DNA from: Labyrinthula sp. Ha
Lineage: Eukaryota; Sar; Bigyra; Labyrinthulida; Labyrinthulaceae
DNA: 64,000 bases
Assembly (NCBI GenBank): GCA_015227615.1
Contig: JAALGZ010000043.1
Coordinates: forward strand, 124,001-188,000
Reading direction: 5' to 3'
The first letter of the stretch is position 1; each line of letters begins with the position of its first letter. The position numbers and the translations under genes are program-made. Of this stretch, positions 23,179 to 33,641 are shown one piece after another. The notes beneath the pieces were generated by a model. That model was not told the DNA's origin. It saw nothing but the letters and a program-made list of their open reading frames with translations, and searched no databases.

Positions 23179-26100
23179 TTAAAGGGAAACATCTGCAATT
23201 AGCTTAGAGGAGTCATAACCATATCTCCCTAAAATTCTGTCCAATATTTTTTTAGTAACAGTTCTATCTAATGTTATTCTATTCACTAATACTGACAAGA
23301 AAATTCCTTTGTTCGGCAAAATGAGAAAAATCGAGCCACCAAACCCTTGGAAGAATATTACTCGACTCTTTATGTCATCAGCTAAGTTTAAGGCTTCAAA
23401 TCCAAGACCCCATGTTCTGGTGCCAAATAAAAAATTAGCTTCGTTGTTGGTTTTTGACATAAAAATTTTTCTCGTCACGTCTGGTGATAATCTTTTAAAG
23501 CAGCTTTTTACAAATAAAGTAAGTTCTTTACTGCTTGAAAAGAGACTAATTCCTGTGCACCCTATTCCAGCTATCTTATCGTAATTCAGAACACTTGGAT
23601 CTAATGGCACCCCAAAATTTCTCTGTAATGGCGACTCCTCAGCTTCAACCATTGCTTCCGTATCTTCACCAGTAGCTTCACCTTCTTCTGTGTTGTTCTG
23701 TGCTTCAGTTTCTACAGGTAAAATGGGAGTATTTAATTGAGTTGAGGCTAAGCTTCGCAGTAAAGAACCAAGATTATGGCTAAGTTCTACTCTTTTTTCA
23801 GATGGTTTAAACGAAAACCCATATGAGCTTTCTATATATTCAACAATTGTCTGATTTCGGATGCTTTCAAATATAATATTCAGTATTATGCTTGTGGTAT
23901 GAACTGTTTTCTTTAACCTCTTTGCTTCAACAAAACTTAACTCTGTAGGAAAGTTCTCAAGCACCAATTTTTCCAAATAATTTTTATCAGATAAATACTC
24001 AATAGAGAGAAAAGATGGAACAACTTCTGGAATTTCTATATTCTTCAGTAAATGAGAAATTTTCAAACTATCATTTGGGAACCCGTTCCAAAAATCATTG
24101 ACTTTTGAGCTAAAGTTCAATTTACCTTCGCTAATTAATTCCAGAACCAACAAATTTAAAACCATTGGAGAAATGTCAAACAATGGAAAAGTCGTTTTTC
24201 CACATACCTTGGCATTAGACATTTCAGAAACTTCACCCTCAGCAATATCTAAAATAGCCTTTCCCTTTTCTAACGCAAATGCTTGATATCCAACTAGAGA
24301 ATCAGGATGTTGCAAGATTTCTTGATGCATTTGCTCCCTAATTATTTTGTTCAAAATGGGTTCATTTGACGGAATCTTTACATCTAGGTGTGATTGTAAG
24401 TTTTTTTGAAGCAGTGAATATTTTGCGTATTGTGACATAATATCAATATAATCCACTTCTACATCGAGTTCTGCACAGAGGCCTCTAATTAGACCCAGTA
24501 CCCGAAAAAGAAATACAAAGCTTTCAGGAAATTTCTTAAAATATCTACCTTCTAAGTCTTCATCCTCAGGTTTATTTACATCTTCCTTCCTTTGCTGCTT
24601 TCTTCTCTTTCTAAAAGCTTTTGTCTCTGCCTTAGATTGTTTTCTTGATCCAGTGGGACGAAACAAGTAGGCAAAAAACTCTAAATCTCTCTCAGGTTTT
24701 TTAAAACTTTGTGAATTTTCATAACCTATCTTTTGAATAGATTTCGTTAGCCCAGAAACACTCAATTGTTCAATTCCAACCAAAAGTTCGCAATATCCAG
24801 TTTTTTCCTTTTCAGAAAGTTCCACAACCATCCCAAAATCCAAAAGTACTGGTCTAACTTTTCCTGTCTTAGGACAAATGTTTACTAAAATATTCCCCGC
24901 GTGTGGATCTGCATTAAAGCTTCCTTGTACAAAAATCTGAATGCTATAGGCACGAACAACAAGTTCTAAAAGGAGTTTTTTATCAACGTAGAAAAGCTCT
25001 AATTTTTCTTGATCAGTAATCTTAAATCCCTCAAAAAATGGCATCACTAAAACTTTTTCAGTAGAAATTAACGCTTCCGGAACAAGGACAGAGCTCTCGC
25101 TTTGACTAATCATACCAACATTTGACAGATATTTTCGGACTTGAGTCAAATTATTTCCTTCTATCCTAAAATCCAATTCCTTTAGCATTACTTTCTCCCA
25201 CGAGTTGAAAACAACTTGAACAATTTCAAACTTCTTGTTTAACCATGAAACTACACCAACTATTCTTCTCATAGCAACTAAATCTTTCTTAATTAACTCT
25301 TTGACATGATCATGCTGAACCTTGACTGCTACTTTCTGGCCATCTATTGTGTAAGCTGCATGAACCTGGGCTATAGTAGCTGAAGCTAGGGCTTTAAAAT
25401 CAACATTCACCACATTAACTCCCGCTAACTCTTCTTGTACATAAGAATTTGATGATGTTGGCATATCATCTTGCAATTTCGAAAGTGGTGTAGACCACTG
25501 TTTAGGCAAAATATCAGCACGTGTAGATAAGTATTGTCCAAATTTCGCAAAGACAGAGCGAAGAGACAAAAGCTGAGTAGTTAGAAAAGGAGCAAAAAAA
25601 GAATCAAGAATATGTAAAGCGTTTTGGTTTGATTTTGTTACCTTATCTACTAGAAAATAACTTAGTATAGTTACAAACGAAACTGAGTAGATTTGAATTA
25701 AACGGGAGAAAAAACTCCCAAAGAAAATTGTAGTAAGGGCAAAACTTGAAATGTATGGATGATCAACATATGAAGGAATTAGAACAAGAAACATCAATGC
25801 CTTGGGTCTTATTAAAGCTAAATAAAAAGGTAAAAGAAAAAGAGATGTTTTTGTTGGTTCTTCCTGAGAATAAATAAAAAGAATTGGTGATAAGAAACCA
25901 ACCGTTGAAACTAAGTATTTAAACGGCTTAAATACAAATGATAATAGCTTTTCCGTTGATGACTTTTCTTTTAATTGTTTTTGAAGAGAAAGAACAAGGT
26001 TTGTAAGCTTAATGTAAGGTGTTGCTGGAGACGTTTGGACTTTAGACTGTACTTGCATAAGTCTCTGAATGAAAGATTGAGCGGGTGAAAAAGAAGGTTC

Positions 26101-26586
26101 TGTTAGCTTCTTTTCCTCAGAAATATTTTGAAACACTTCTTGCGCTGTTTCTTTGAGAAGAGGAGCAATGAAACCGAGACTTCTAATTGAAACGGGACCA
26201 GTATAAGTAACTTTACGTAACAGAAGAGCCTTCCATGGTTGAAGTTTTTTAGAACGAATATATTCAATAGCTTTTAAGGATGTTTTAATTTTAATGTGGT
26301 TTGAGCAAGAAGGTTGTTTGCTTTGTTTTGCAAACCGGGAAGATGGGATTGTATGAAGAAATATTTCGTAGGTCCCCATTCCATTAATTTCAATAAAAAT
26401 TGAGGTCGGTGATTTAATTGGCAAATTGTCATGCAACTTTTCCCATGTTTGTAGCCTTTGCTGCAAAGTTGTCAATACATCTTGCACATTCTTCTTTATG
26501 TCAATTTCTCCGAATACATCCATTTGCTTATGGTAATACCATATGGAGCTAGACTCCTGACGACGTCCGTTAAATAACTTTCTCAT
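23179..26586 (-). CDS. SCP2-like / ABC1-UbiB (ADCK/COQ8) kinase-like / beta-lactamase-like fusion, 1135 aa
   Basis: A single intronless ORF. Residues about 30-150 look like an SCP2 lipid-binding domain (SIFIEINGMGTYEIFLH, then KKLQPWKALLLRKV..GPVSIRSLG). A strongly hydrophobic region lies at about 220-320. The UbiB core follows: KFGQYLSTRADILP (KxGQ, near 347), an Ala-rich loop as ASATIAQVHAA, VAVKVQ, KELDFRIEGNN, NADPHAGNILV (near 559) and LLDFGM (near 580). From about 745 the C-terminus matches the class-C beta-lactamase/esterase family, but where the catalytic SxxK is expected (near 802) it reads DISPMVLN with no Lys, so that domain is probably inactive. UbiB-type ATPases support quinone synthesis in mitochondria or plastids. 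ABC1 plus beta-lactamase fusions are known in plants (I recall At5g24810); the N-terminal SCP2 part is what stands out. It starts 33 bp from U2AF on the other strand. Confidence 0.9.
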   Translation of the reverse strand: MRKLFNGRRQESSSIWYYHKQMDVFGEIDIKKNVQDVLTTLQQRLQTWEKLHDNLPIKSPTSIFIEINGMGTYEIFLHTIPSSRFAKQSKQPSCSNHIKIKTSLKAIEYIRSKKLQPWKALLLRKVTYTGPVSIRSLGFIAPLLKETAQEVFQNISEEKKLTEPSFSPAQSFIQRLMQVQSKVQTSPATPYIKLTNLVLSLQKQLKEKSSTEKLLSFVFKPFKYLVSTVGFLSPILFIYSQEEPTKTSLFLLPFYLALIRPKALMFLVLIPSYVDHPYISSFALTTIFFGSFFSRLIQIYSVSFVTILSYFLVDKVTKSNQNALHILDSFFAPFLTTQLLSLRSVFAKFGQYLSTRADILPKQWSTPLSKLQDDMPTSSNSYVQEELAGVNVVNVDFKALASATIAQVHAAYTIDGQKVAVKVQHDHVKELIKKDLVAMRRIVGVVSWLNKKFEIVQVVFNSWEKVMLKELDFRIEGNNLTQVRKYLSNVGMISQSESSVLVPEALISTEKVLVMPFFEGFKITDQEKLELFYVDKKLLLELVVRAYSIQIFVQGSFNADPHAGNILVNICPKTGKVRPVLLDFGMVVELSEKEKTGYCELLVGIEQLSVSGLTKSIQKIGYENSQSFKKPERDLEFFAYLFRPTGSRKQSKAETKAFRKRRKQQRKEDVNKPEDEDLEGRYFKKFPESFVFLFRVLGLIRGLCAELDVEVDYIDIMSQYAKYSLLQKNLQSHLDVKIPSNEPILNKIIREQMHQEILQHPDSLVGYQAFALEKGKAILDIAEGEVSEMSNAKVCGKTTFPLFDISPMVLNLLVLELISEGKLNFSSKVNDFWNGFPNDSLKISHLLKNIEIPEVVPSFLSIEYLSDKNYLEKLVLENFPTELSFVEAKRLKKTVHTTSIILNIIFESIRNQTIVEYIESSYGFSFKPSEKRVELSHNLGSLLRSLASTQLNTPILPVETEAQNNTEEGEATGEDTEAMVEAEESPLQRNFGVPLDPSVLNYDKIAGIGCTGISLFSSSKELTLFVKSCFKRLSPDVTRKIFMSKTNNEANFLFGTRTWGLGFEALNLADDIKSRVIFFQGFGGSIFLILPNKGIFLSVLVNRITLDRTVTKKILDRILGRYGYDSSKLIADVSL

Positions 26587-26619
26587 TGCCCAAAATATTT
26601 TGCATGATTAACGCAAGAA
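26587..26619. promoter_or_regulatory. 33-bp divergent spacer with a 12-bp palindrome
   Basis: The start codons of the UbiB fusion (minus) and U2AF (plus) are only 33 bp apart. The spacer holds the perfect palindrome CAAAATATTTTG (26591-26602). Promoter elements for each gene must overlap the other gene's transcribed region or this palindrome. The UbiB protein could instead start at the next Met, 22 codons in, which would widen the gap. Confidence 0.5.
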
Positions 26620-28228
26620 ATGACAGATATAGTCGAGGAAGAATTGAGAGCATTATTAAAGCAAAAGAAGCTCAAGAGAGCGTCCAGTGCTAGTAAAGTA
26701 CTTGATAAACTTATTTTTAGAAACAAATGACCACCATGAATCAAAGGATACTCTGAAAAAACCACCCGAAAACCGTTCAAGCTTGCATTCTCACCATAGG
26801 AGCAAGAGGTCAAGATCAAGCGGTAAATCAAGGGACCACCATAGAAGAAAACATGATAAAAGGGATTCATATAGTAGAAACAGGCGTCATCGACAACTTT
26901 CTAGGCATTCGAGCTCAAGATATCGATCTAGATCCCTTATGAAACCCGATGAAGAGGAATCTAGACACAGAAGAAAGCGCAGTAAAAGGAGGAAACGGCG
27001 AAGTAGATCCAGAAGCTACGACCGAAGTCGAAAGCGTCGACGAAGAAGGAACCAAAGACATCGCTCATCATCCTCAAGCTCCAGCTCCTCATCGTCTTCT
27101 TCTTCCTCTGAAGAAGAAAAAAAAGAAAGAAACGGCGATGAAAATGAGAATATCAAAGTGAGAGACATTGAAGATTATCAAAAAATTCAAAAATTGTTGT
27201 CAAAGGGTGAAAATATGAACTCAGCCCAAACACTTTTTGGACAAATTACATCTGGGAATCCAAATGATCCCGATGAGAGGATGAAGAAAGAACTCTATAT
27301 TGGTGGAGTTCCTGCTGGATTGACACCAAAGACTTTAGCAAATTTTCTTAATGAGAACATGAGAAAATATGGACACGCTTTAGATACTGGAGCAATAGGA
27401 TTAGAAGAACCTGTCATAAGTACATCTATTCAAGGTGACGGTATTCCTTTTTTCTTTGCGGTGATTTTTAGGAAGTTATGCTTTTGTAAGGCTTAGATCT
27501 CCCCAGGAAACTGATAATATGGTTGTTCATTTAAATGGAATTCCGTGTGCAAATAGCTATCTAAAAATTGGAAGACCTAGAAATTATTCAGGAAATGGTC
27601 CAGGACCAGGGCATTTTAATCCTAATATTGTATCTATGCAATCTTTAGGAATGAAGGAGGAAGAAACTGATAAGTTAATTAAGCAGCTGGAAGAAAAGGT
27701 GAATGGACAGGAAGTAGAGCCTCCATCGTAATTTACTTGTTCTGTTTATTTTTTAGCACCATTGTAAAAGTGCTCAATATGGTTGATGAAGAAGCTTTAG
27801 ACGATTATGATGAGCTAAAAGAACTTGGACAGGATTTGTATGAAATGTGTGGCCAGTATGGAACCGTAGTTATGGTACGAATGCCAGAGGTTAACAATGT
27901 AGCACAACTGGGTAATGGCGTAATCAAGGATGCTACTAAGGAGGACGATAATACTATTGTTAAGGTTGACGCCTTCGGTAACAAGATTGAACAGGATGAG
28001 ATACTGAAGCAGCTTGCCAAGGAAAAGGATCTAAGAATGGCTGCCTTCGTGCAATTTGATAATATAGATCAAGCCACACTTGCGGTGGAAAGTTTGCGAA
28101 AAAAAACTTTTGATGATGTACAAATTGAAGCCACCTATTTCCCTATGAACAAGTTTAAGAAATTACCAAGAACAACAACAAGCACTATACCAGTAGCAAC
28201 GTTGCAGCGACTGGAGGACGATGACTAA
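26620..28228 (+). CDS. U2AF2: splicing factor U2AF large subunit (U2AF65-like), about 506 aa, three tiny introns
   Basis: It recognises the polypyrimidine tract/3' splice site and recruits U2 snRNP. Proposed exons are 26620-26692, 26721-27440, 27472-27727 and 27757-28228, with introns of 28, 31 and 29 nt. The first donor could instead be at 26687, giving 34 nt in the same phase. Order of parts: a short N-terminus; an RS/poly-Ser domain (about 30-150) with dense Arg-Ser pairs; an RRM beginning KELYIGGVPAGL (near 214) and continuing past intron 2 as SYAFVRLRSPQET; a linker; and a C-terminal UHM beginning VLNMVDEEALDDYDEL, with MAAFVQFDN. The canonical RRM2 expected between these two is not visible: the linker after RRM1 is only about 50 residues. 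The family call is firm; the missing RRM2 is worth checking against transcripts. Confidence 0.9.
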
Positions 28229-28720
28229 TTTTATGCATTTTCTAAGGGATAATTTCATTAACTTTCCCAATGTTACCTTATAGAATTATTTGAGCAGGAT
28301 TGGCCTTTTCTCTCCCTATTCTTGGATATCCCTTGGAAAAAATCCAATTGCTCCCAGGTATGTTTTAAGTCCGTGCATGGTAATACCGGAGAGGCTAGCA
28401 CAGGTTCTTAGTTCTGTATTTCTTTGAAATAGGGCTCAAACAGTATTTTCTAAGTGCATTTTTTTTTCCGCATAAAGAGAAATAAATGAAAAGTCCCTTA
28501 AGATCAATGAGACTCTGGAAATAATTTTCAAGAAACCATTTTTTCGTATACTAGGTGTTGAAAAACTACACCCTTTCGGCAGCTCCATGTCCTTCTGGGC
28601 AATTAATTAAGTAGTTGGTACAAGCTCAAGAAAAAACAACCAATTCCGTCGACAATGCTGTTACGGTTTGGAAGAACTAAGGAAAGCTAGTTGACTTCAT
28701 TTCGGATTTGTTTTTATGTA

Positions 28721-29982
28721 CTCCAGAGTATCGCACCCCTGTTTTCTGATTGGCCGGAATTGGAAATTTCCAAAATTCAAAATTCAAAATAAATGCAATC
28801 AAACCAACAAAACAGTAAAACTGCACGAAAATTGTGAAAACACGAAGTTCAGGCCAAGAAAAGATGAAATGACAATGAAAACTTGATCAAGTCAATGTAT
28901 CTTCACTATTCCATGTGTTCAAACCATGATTATATTATTTTATAGGTTATCCAAACATTTTCAAGTTGGATGTTCTTATATATGAAAAGAAAAAGGAAGC
29001 ACAACACGGTCCAGTTAAGTTTAAAATATATTTATATTTGAAAAGAAAAAGAAAGCACAACATGTTTTACAAAAACAAAAACTTCAACAAAAGGTACATC
29101 ATTTTCAAAATGTTTGCTTAATTAAATTTTAGTTTGAAAAGGGATGGGGTTTAGGTTGAGTGTTTGGAAAAAAATATATATGGATAAAGTTCAAGTCAAG
29201 AGATCAAGGAAAATATGATTTGATTACTTTTTAATTTTTTTGACGGTAGGTTCAGACGCGATTGGTTTTTTCAACCCCAACCTTATGTATTCTTTTTCTC
29301 TTAGCTGGTGATTTGATGTTCAAACTTGATTCTGTACATAATTCCTGGAAATGTTCTGTAAAAAGATAATTCTGCTGCAGCCATTAAAGTTTAAGCTCTA
29401 ACAAATCTATGAAAACTTTCTAGTTTAGCTTCTCTTAAGTCAATTACCTAAAAGATGTAAGCATTCCTCTTTAAATCAAACTTAAGATTAACTTTAAAAG
29501 TACCATTCTTCGAACTAGTTAAAAAAAAATTACATTTTCGTAACTTAGCTACTTCAATTCCAAACTTTTCTTAAAGATTCTGACTTCTTTAAGCTTTGTG
29601 AGGAGTTTTTACTAGTTCCAAGGCGTCCTGCAACGTAGTTCTGAGGTGTTTCCAATATTTATTTTGCTGAATCAGAGCTCTTTAACAACCAGCTTTCGTC
29701 TAACTATTTTTTTTTTCTTGTGTTAAACATTTTTTTGTGTTTTTTTTTCGTAAGGTTTTTTTCGCTAGCACTTTTTGTCAAATTCGGGTTTTTCTTTGTA
29801 TCCTTTCGGTTCAAATTTTGAATATTTGTGCCCTTCAATTTACTTGGCGAATTCCAATTCCGCGCATTAAAAATTTTCGCTAAGTATGAAATTTTGGTTT
29901 CTGCGCACTCAAAATCCAGGCTAAGTATAATTTCTTTGGAAATCTGACCAATCAGATTCGAGTGGCGTGAGACACTCCGGAA
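28721..29982. mobile_element. candidate degraded non-autonomous element with long inverted ends
   Basis: The left end (CTCCAGAGTATCGCAC, then TCTGATTGG and TTTCCAAA) recurs inverted at the right end (TCCGGAGTGTCTCAC, TCTGATTGG, TTTCCAAA on the opposite strand). About 50 bp can be aligned with mismatches. There is no coding capacity inside, and the interior is T-rich with short direct repeats near 29.88-29.94 kb. I could not find a clear target-site duplication, so the ends may be blurred or the similarity partly coincidental. Confidence 0.35.
28984..29064. repeat. two near-identical 25-bp copies with 56-bp period
   Basis: GAAAAGAAAAAGGAAGCACA begins at 28984, and GAAAAGAAAAAGAAAGCACA begins at 29040. 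Both are followed by ACA(C/T)G. This is a local duplication with no evident function. Confidence 0.6.
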
Positions 29983-32824
29983 TGAAAAAAACCTATCCCC
30001 TTTATTTCAGACATACTTCGCAAAGATTGCATTTATAGAAGTATGGTTTGAAGCTTACCGGAAGTTGAAATCATTTAACTAGGAAGATGGGGTGCAATTT
30101 CATTCCTAGATCTTAAGGCATCATTATAATTTTCTAATAAAAGAAACTAGACTGGTATTAGATCAAGATATGAATGATATTATCCAAAAGAACCATTATT
30201 CTTAGTAAATGGACCACAAACAGAGGAAGGAAAAGCAGTTTTAAGTAAGTATCCAACACAGGTTACAGAATGGGAATCATGAGAGAAGTCCAGAACAGAG
30301 ATGGAAACGGGTAAGCCCTATATCCTTTGAATAAGAAACCATCTAGAATCCTTATGTAGCACTTTACTTCTCTTCATAATAATGTCCCTGACTTGATCAT
30401 GAAGATTTTAAGACGCTATGTTTCTGCATGCTTGCTAGCACATTATAATGTTAAAAAATAATAATATCTATTCATAGCAAGGGTATGGTAATAAGTTCTG
30501 AATAGAAATATTGAAAGGAATTGTTCAAATTAAATTTCCCCGGAGAAGAGTTCAAATTTAAGTAAATTCTTTGCATTTTAAATTTACCTTCCACCTATAG
30601 TGACCTTCTTGGAAACATTTAAGCTCTGAGTAGTAGAAAAAATTCTGCGTGCTCTGTAACTAATTATTATGATTCAATATTTCCTATTCTTACAAGAAAA
30701 TTGGGTTTGATATATTTTTATAGCCATAAATAAGTTTTTTACTATTAATTTAAAATTTTATTAAAAATATTCATCTAGGTTACATTAGAATACCGGAGTA
30801 AGCATTTCTGGCCTGTAAGCTGCTCTTTGGATGGTGCAGGCCATATGGTGTGGAGCTAAAGTTGTGTAGAGCTCCAGTGCCCAAGATAATTACTTCTCAT
30901 ATTTTGAGCTTTGTTGTGAAAATATCAGTACAAGAAATAAGCTAAGTATTAAGAGAGTATCCATACCAAATTGTAGCTTCTCATAATGAACGCAGCATTA
31001 AATATAGTTATGCCAAAGCAGATTCAGACACTAATATTCTTAGATTTTCCAGATACGTTCTATTTCCCTCGTTAATTATTCAATCCTTGAAATCAAGATA
31101 AGGAAGGTAACAGATGACAATTAAAACTTGATACTTTCCATTTCAGTGCCAAAGTGCTTATATAATCTGACGCATTACTCAACATGTAAATTTATGTAGG
31201 AAAACAGCGAGTGTAAACAATCAATAGTATAGAAACTTAGAGAAAGTGTGTACATCATTAGAATGAAATTAGTCCACTTCAAAAGGAAAGAAAAGTAAGA
31301 AAATCTCAAATATCTTTGTAGTTAGTTCCATGAATCCGTTCCTTTGAAATGTATTGCTATCTAATAAAGGTCTCGCCACAGCACCTGCAGGCAGTAAGCG
31401 ATTGGTTACCTGATGCAACCTACCATTTTTTTATATTAGTTGGGTAAACTATAGCTATTTTCCATAGAGCACCCTCAGGTAGTAAAAATCTGAAAACCCT
31501 CCTATGCTAATAGATTTATTCCATTTGAGGTCATTGCTTCCACCAATTTAACCCAGAACTCTGTATAAATACTTGGAACTTTTCTTTTGTCGCACATACT
31601 ATTGCAAGTCTTAGACAGGTCTGGGAAAAGCAAGTTGGCTATGCAGGGTCTCCCTTAACCTGGGTAATAATTCCGATAGTGACATCCAGTCTAAGCATTC
31701 CACCGACACAGGATAAGGCTTGCTCACGTTTTTCTAGCTTAGCAACACGTTTATACTTTGAAGAATTAATAAATAAATAGGATTAGGTTTGCATCTAATG
31801 ACGAATATAAAGTAATACATGTTAAAATTTTGTTGAGAGTAAGGTCACAGCTATTTGAAATTTAGCATCACTGGTTTCGAAAGATTCACTTGATCAAAAG
31901 TTTGATCGTGCTCCAGGGCTACCAGAAGCAGTGTTTCAGAGTATGTTTTTTTTTATTGATCTAGTAGCGGTTCTCATCTTGTCCTTCCATAGCATTTACG
32001 TTGATCATGACCAGTATAATTTAAAGGAACTAAACCTTAAACTAAGTTTACAAAGTTCATGTTTAAGCAAATATGAGGCCTGAAGAGAGCTTGGAGATTT
32101 TTTAAAGCACAAAGAAGACTTCAAGAAACAAAAGATTACGTATTCTTCACAGTATATATTAGGCCAAAAATTTTCCCGGCATAGTAACGTTCCGCGAGCC
32201 TAAAAATTAGTACTCTATTATTTCTCAAGATTCATGTTGCTTTTGACTTCTAAGAATTCCTTAATTGTTGGTAATATCTTCCCGTTAAGATTCTAACGAA
32301 GTCCCGCCAAACTTCTAGAGACGGAAAAATTATAAGTACATAGTTCAATGGCAGCCGTAAAAGAGTTAAAACAAATATATCCCAAATATGTCCCACATTA
32401 CATATCTTCGATCCCACTAGTTAGACCACCTGACCACGAACTCTTTATTAACAACATGCTCTCTTGAACAAAAGTCTTATCCAATCTTCTCTCGTTTCCA
32501 GTTACTTGGCCTTTTATGAATGATAATTGGGCGGATGTACTTTCCAAGTAAATGTATTATTCTTCTTGAAGTATGAATTAACAATGCAAGCAGTAATAGT
32601 CCCCCTAAAAAAACTTTGTCAGTTCTATTAGTTTCTTCTACTTAGATAGCAATAAAACATTGCCTTTTGAAGAATAAATGTCCAATTGATACAAAATTCA
32701 ATATCGTCTTCGAAAGTTCCCAAATTCATAATTAAGATCTGGGAATTATTTTGGGCAATTATGACTCAGCTATTGTGTACCTGAATAAACAGTGACGCAT
32801 AAAACAAGTACAAACAAGTAAGAA

Positions 32825-33553
32825 ATGAATACAGCTGCTTTAAGAACTTTCCTTAGCTCAACAATACTCACACTAATGACAGAAGTTGGGGATAAAACAT
32901 TTTTTGTAACAGCTCTACTTGCAGCAAAACACCCGCCAAAACAAGTGTACTTTTCCTGCTACTCTGCTCTTGCTGTAATGACTGCTTTCTCTGGACTATT
33001 AGCTTCGCTACTCCCAGTATTCGCAAATGGGAAAGGAATAAAGTTGTTGGCTATCGTTTTGCTTCTCTTTTTTGGTTGGTCTCCTGTAATAGAAAAATCA
33101 ACTTTTTTTTCAAAAGAAGAAGAAGAAACGGATGAAGAAGAAGAAGCAAAACAAGAAGTAGAAAAAGTAGGAACAAATAATCTTGAAGACAAGGCAAAAA
33201 TTCTAAAAGGTGTTTTTGAAGCTTGTCTATTGAAGCTCAATTTAAACTTTCGTTCCTCTGAAATTGATACTCTTTGGAAAAACTTGGTTCTTTCTTTTGA
33301 AATGTTTTCTCTTGTTTTCTTAGCTGAATGGGGTGATAAATCTCAAATGACAACCATGACTTTAAGTTCCACTGAAATTGGTGCTATTCCTGTAATTTTA
33401 GGTGGATTAATTGGACACGCAATATGTTCTGGATTAGCTGTAATATTTGGTACACAGATAATTACGAAGCTGGGTCTAGATGAAGATCTTATGGAACTCT
33501 TTGCTGCTGCTTTATTCACACTTTTTTCTGTTCAAATAGGTTTAAACTTATAA
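32825..33553 (+). CDS. GDT1: GDT1/UPF0016 (TMEM165) family cation transporter, 242 aa
   Basis: This is a multi-pass membrane protein with the two signature motifs of the family, E-x-G-D-K-(T/S): EVGDKTF near residue 20 and EWGDKSQ near residue 165. They lie in two inverted three-helix repeats, separated by an acidic cytosolic loop (EEEETDEEEEAKQE, about residues 97-110). Known members (yeast Gdt1, human TMEM165, plant PAM71) move Mn2+/Ca2+, probably against H+, in the Golgi or plastid. The length is normal for the single-polypeptide form. There is no obvious cleavable signal or transit peptide, which fits a Golgi-type rather than a plastid protein. It is convergent with a Rho GTPase, 88 bp away. 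The ATG at 32825 is the first in frame. Confidence 0.93.
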   Translation: MNTAALRTFLSSTILTLMTEVGDKTFFVTALLAAKHPPKQVYFSCYSALAVMTAFSGLLASLLPVFANGKGIKLLAIVLLLFFGWSPVIEKSTFFSKEEEETDEEEEAKQEVEKVGTNNLEDKAKILKGVFEACLLKLNLNFRSSEIDTLWKNLVLSFEMFSLVFLAEWGDKSQMTTMTLSSTEIGAIPVILGGLIGHAICSGLAVIFGTQIITKLGLDEDLMELFAAALFTLFSVQIGLNL

Positions 33554-33641
33554 AATATGAAATAGATAACAAATAATAAAATTAAATTATTATCTTCCAT
33601 AAAAATTACAGTATGATCTATATATTCAAATATCCAATCAC

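Larger units (their letters stand above)
28229..32824. other. gene desert with repeats, no confident gene
   Basis: About 4.6 kb of AT-rich DNA. It contains a candidate 1.26-kb inverted-repeat element (28721-29982) and a short duplicated segment near 28.98-29.06 kb. A 58-codon open run near 31.61-31.78 kb looks protein-like in more than one frame, which shows how weak that criterion is here. No domain, tRNA or intact ORF is seen. Confidence 0.6.

Noticed and set aside
26583-26870. 95-codon minus-strand ORF adjoining the UbiB fusion
   Set aside because: Antisense to U2AF exons 1-2; hydrophobic Ser/Leu-rich as expected from the antisense of an RS domain.
31600-31790. 58-codon protein-like run in the 28-33 kb desert
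   Set aside because: A second frame of the same DNA looks equally protein-like, so the impression has no weight.
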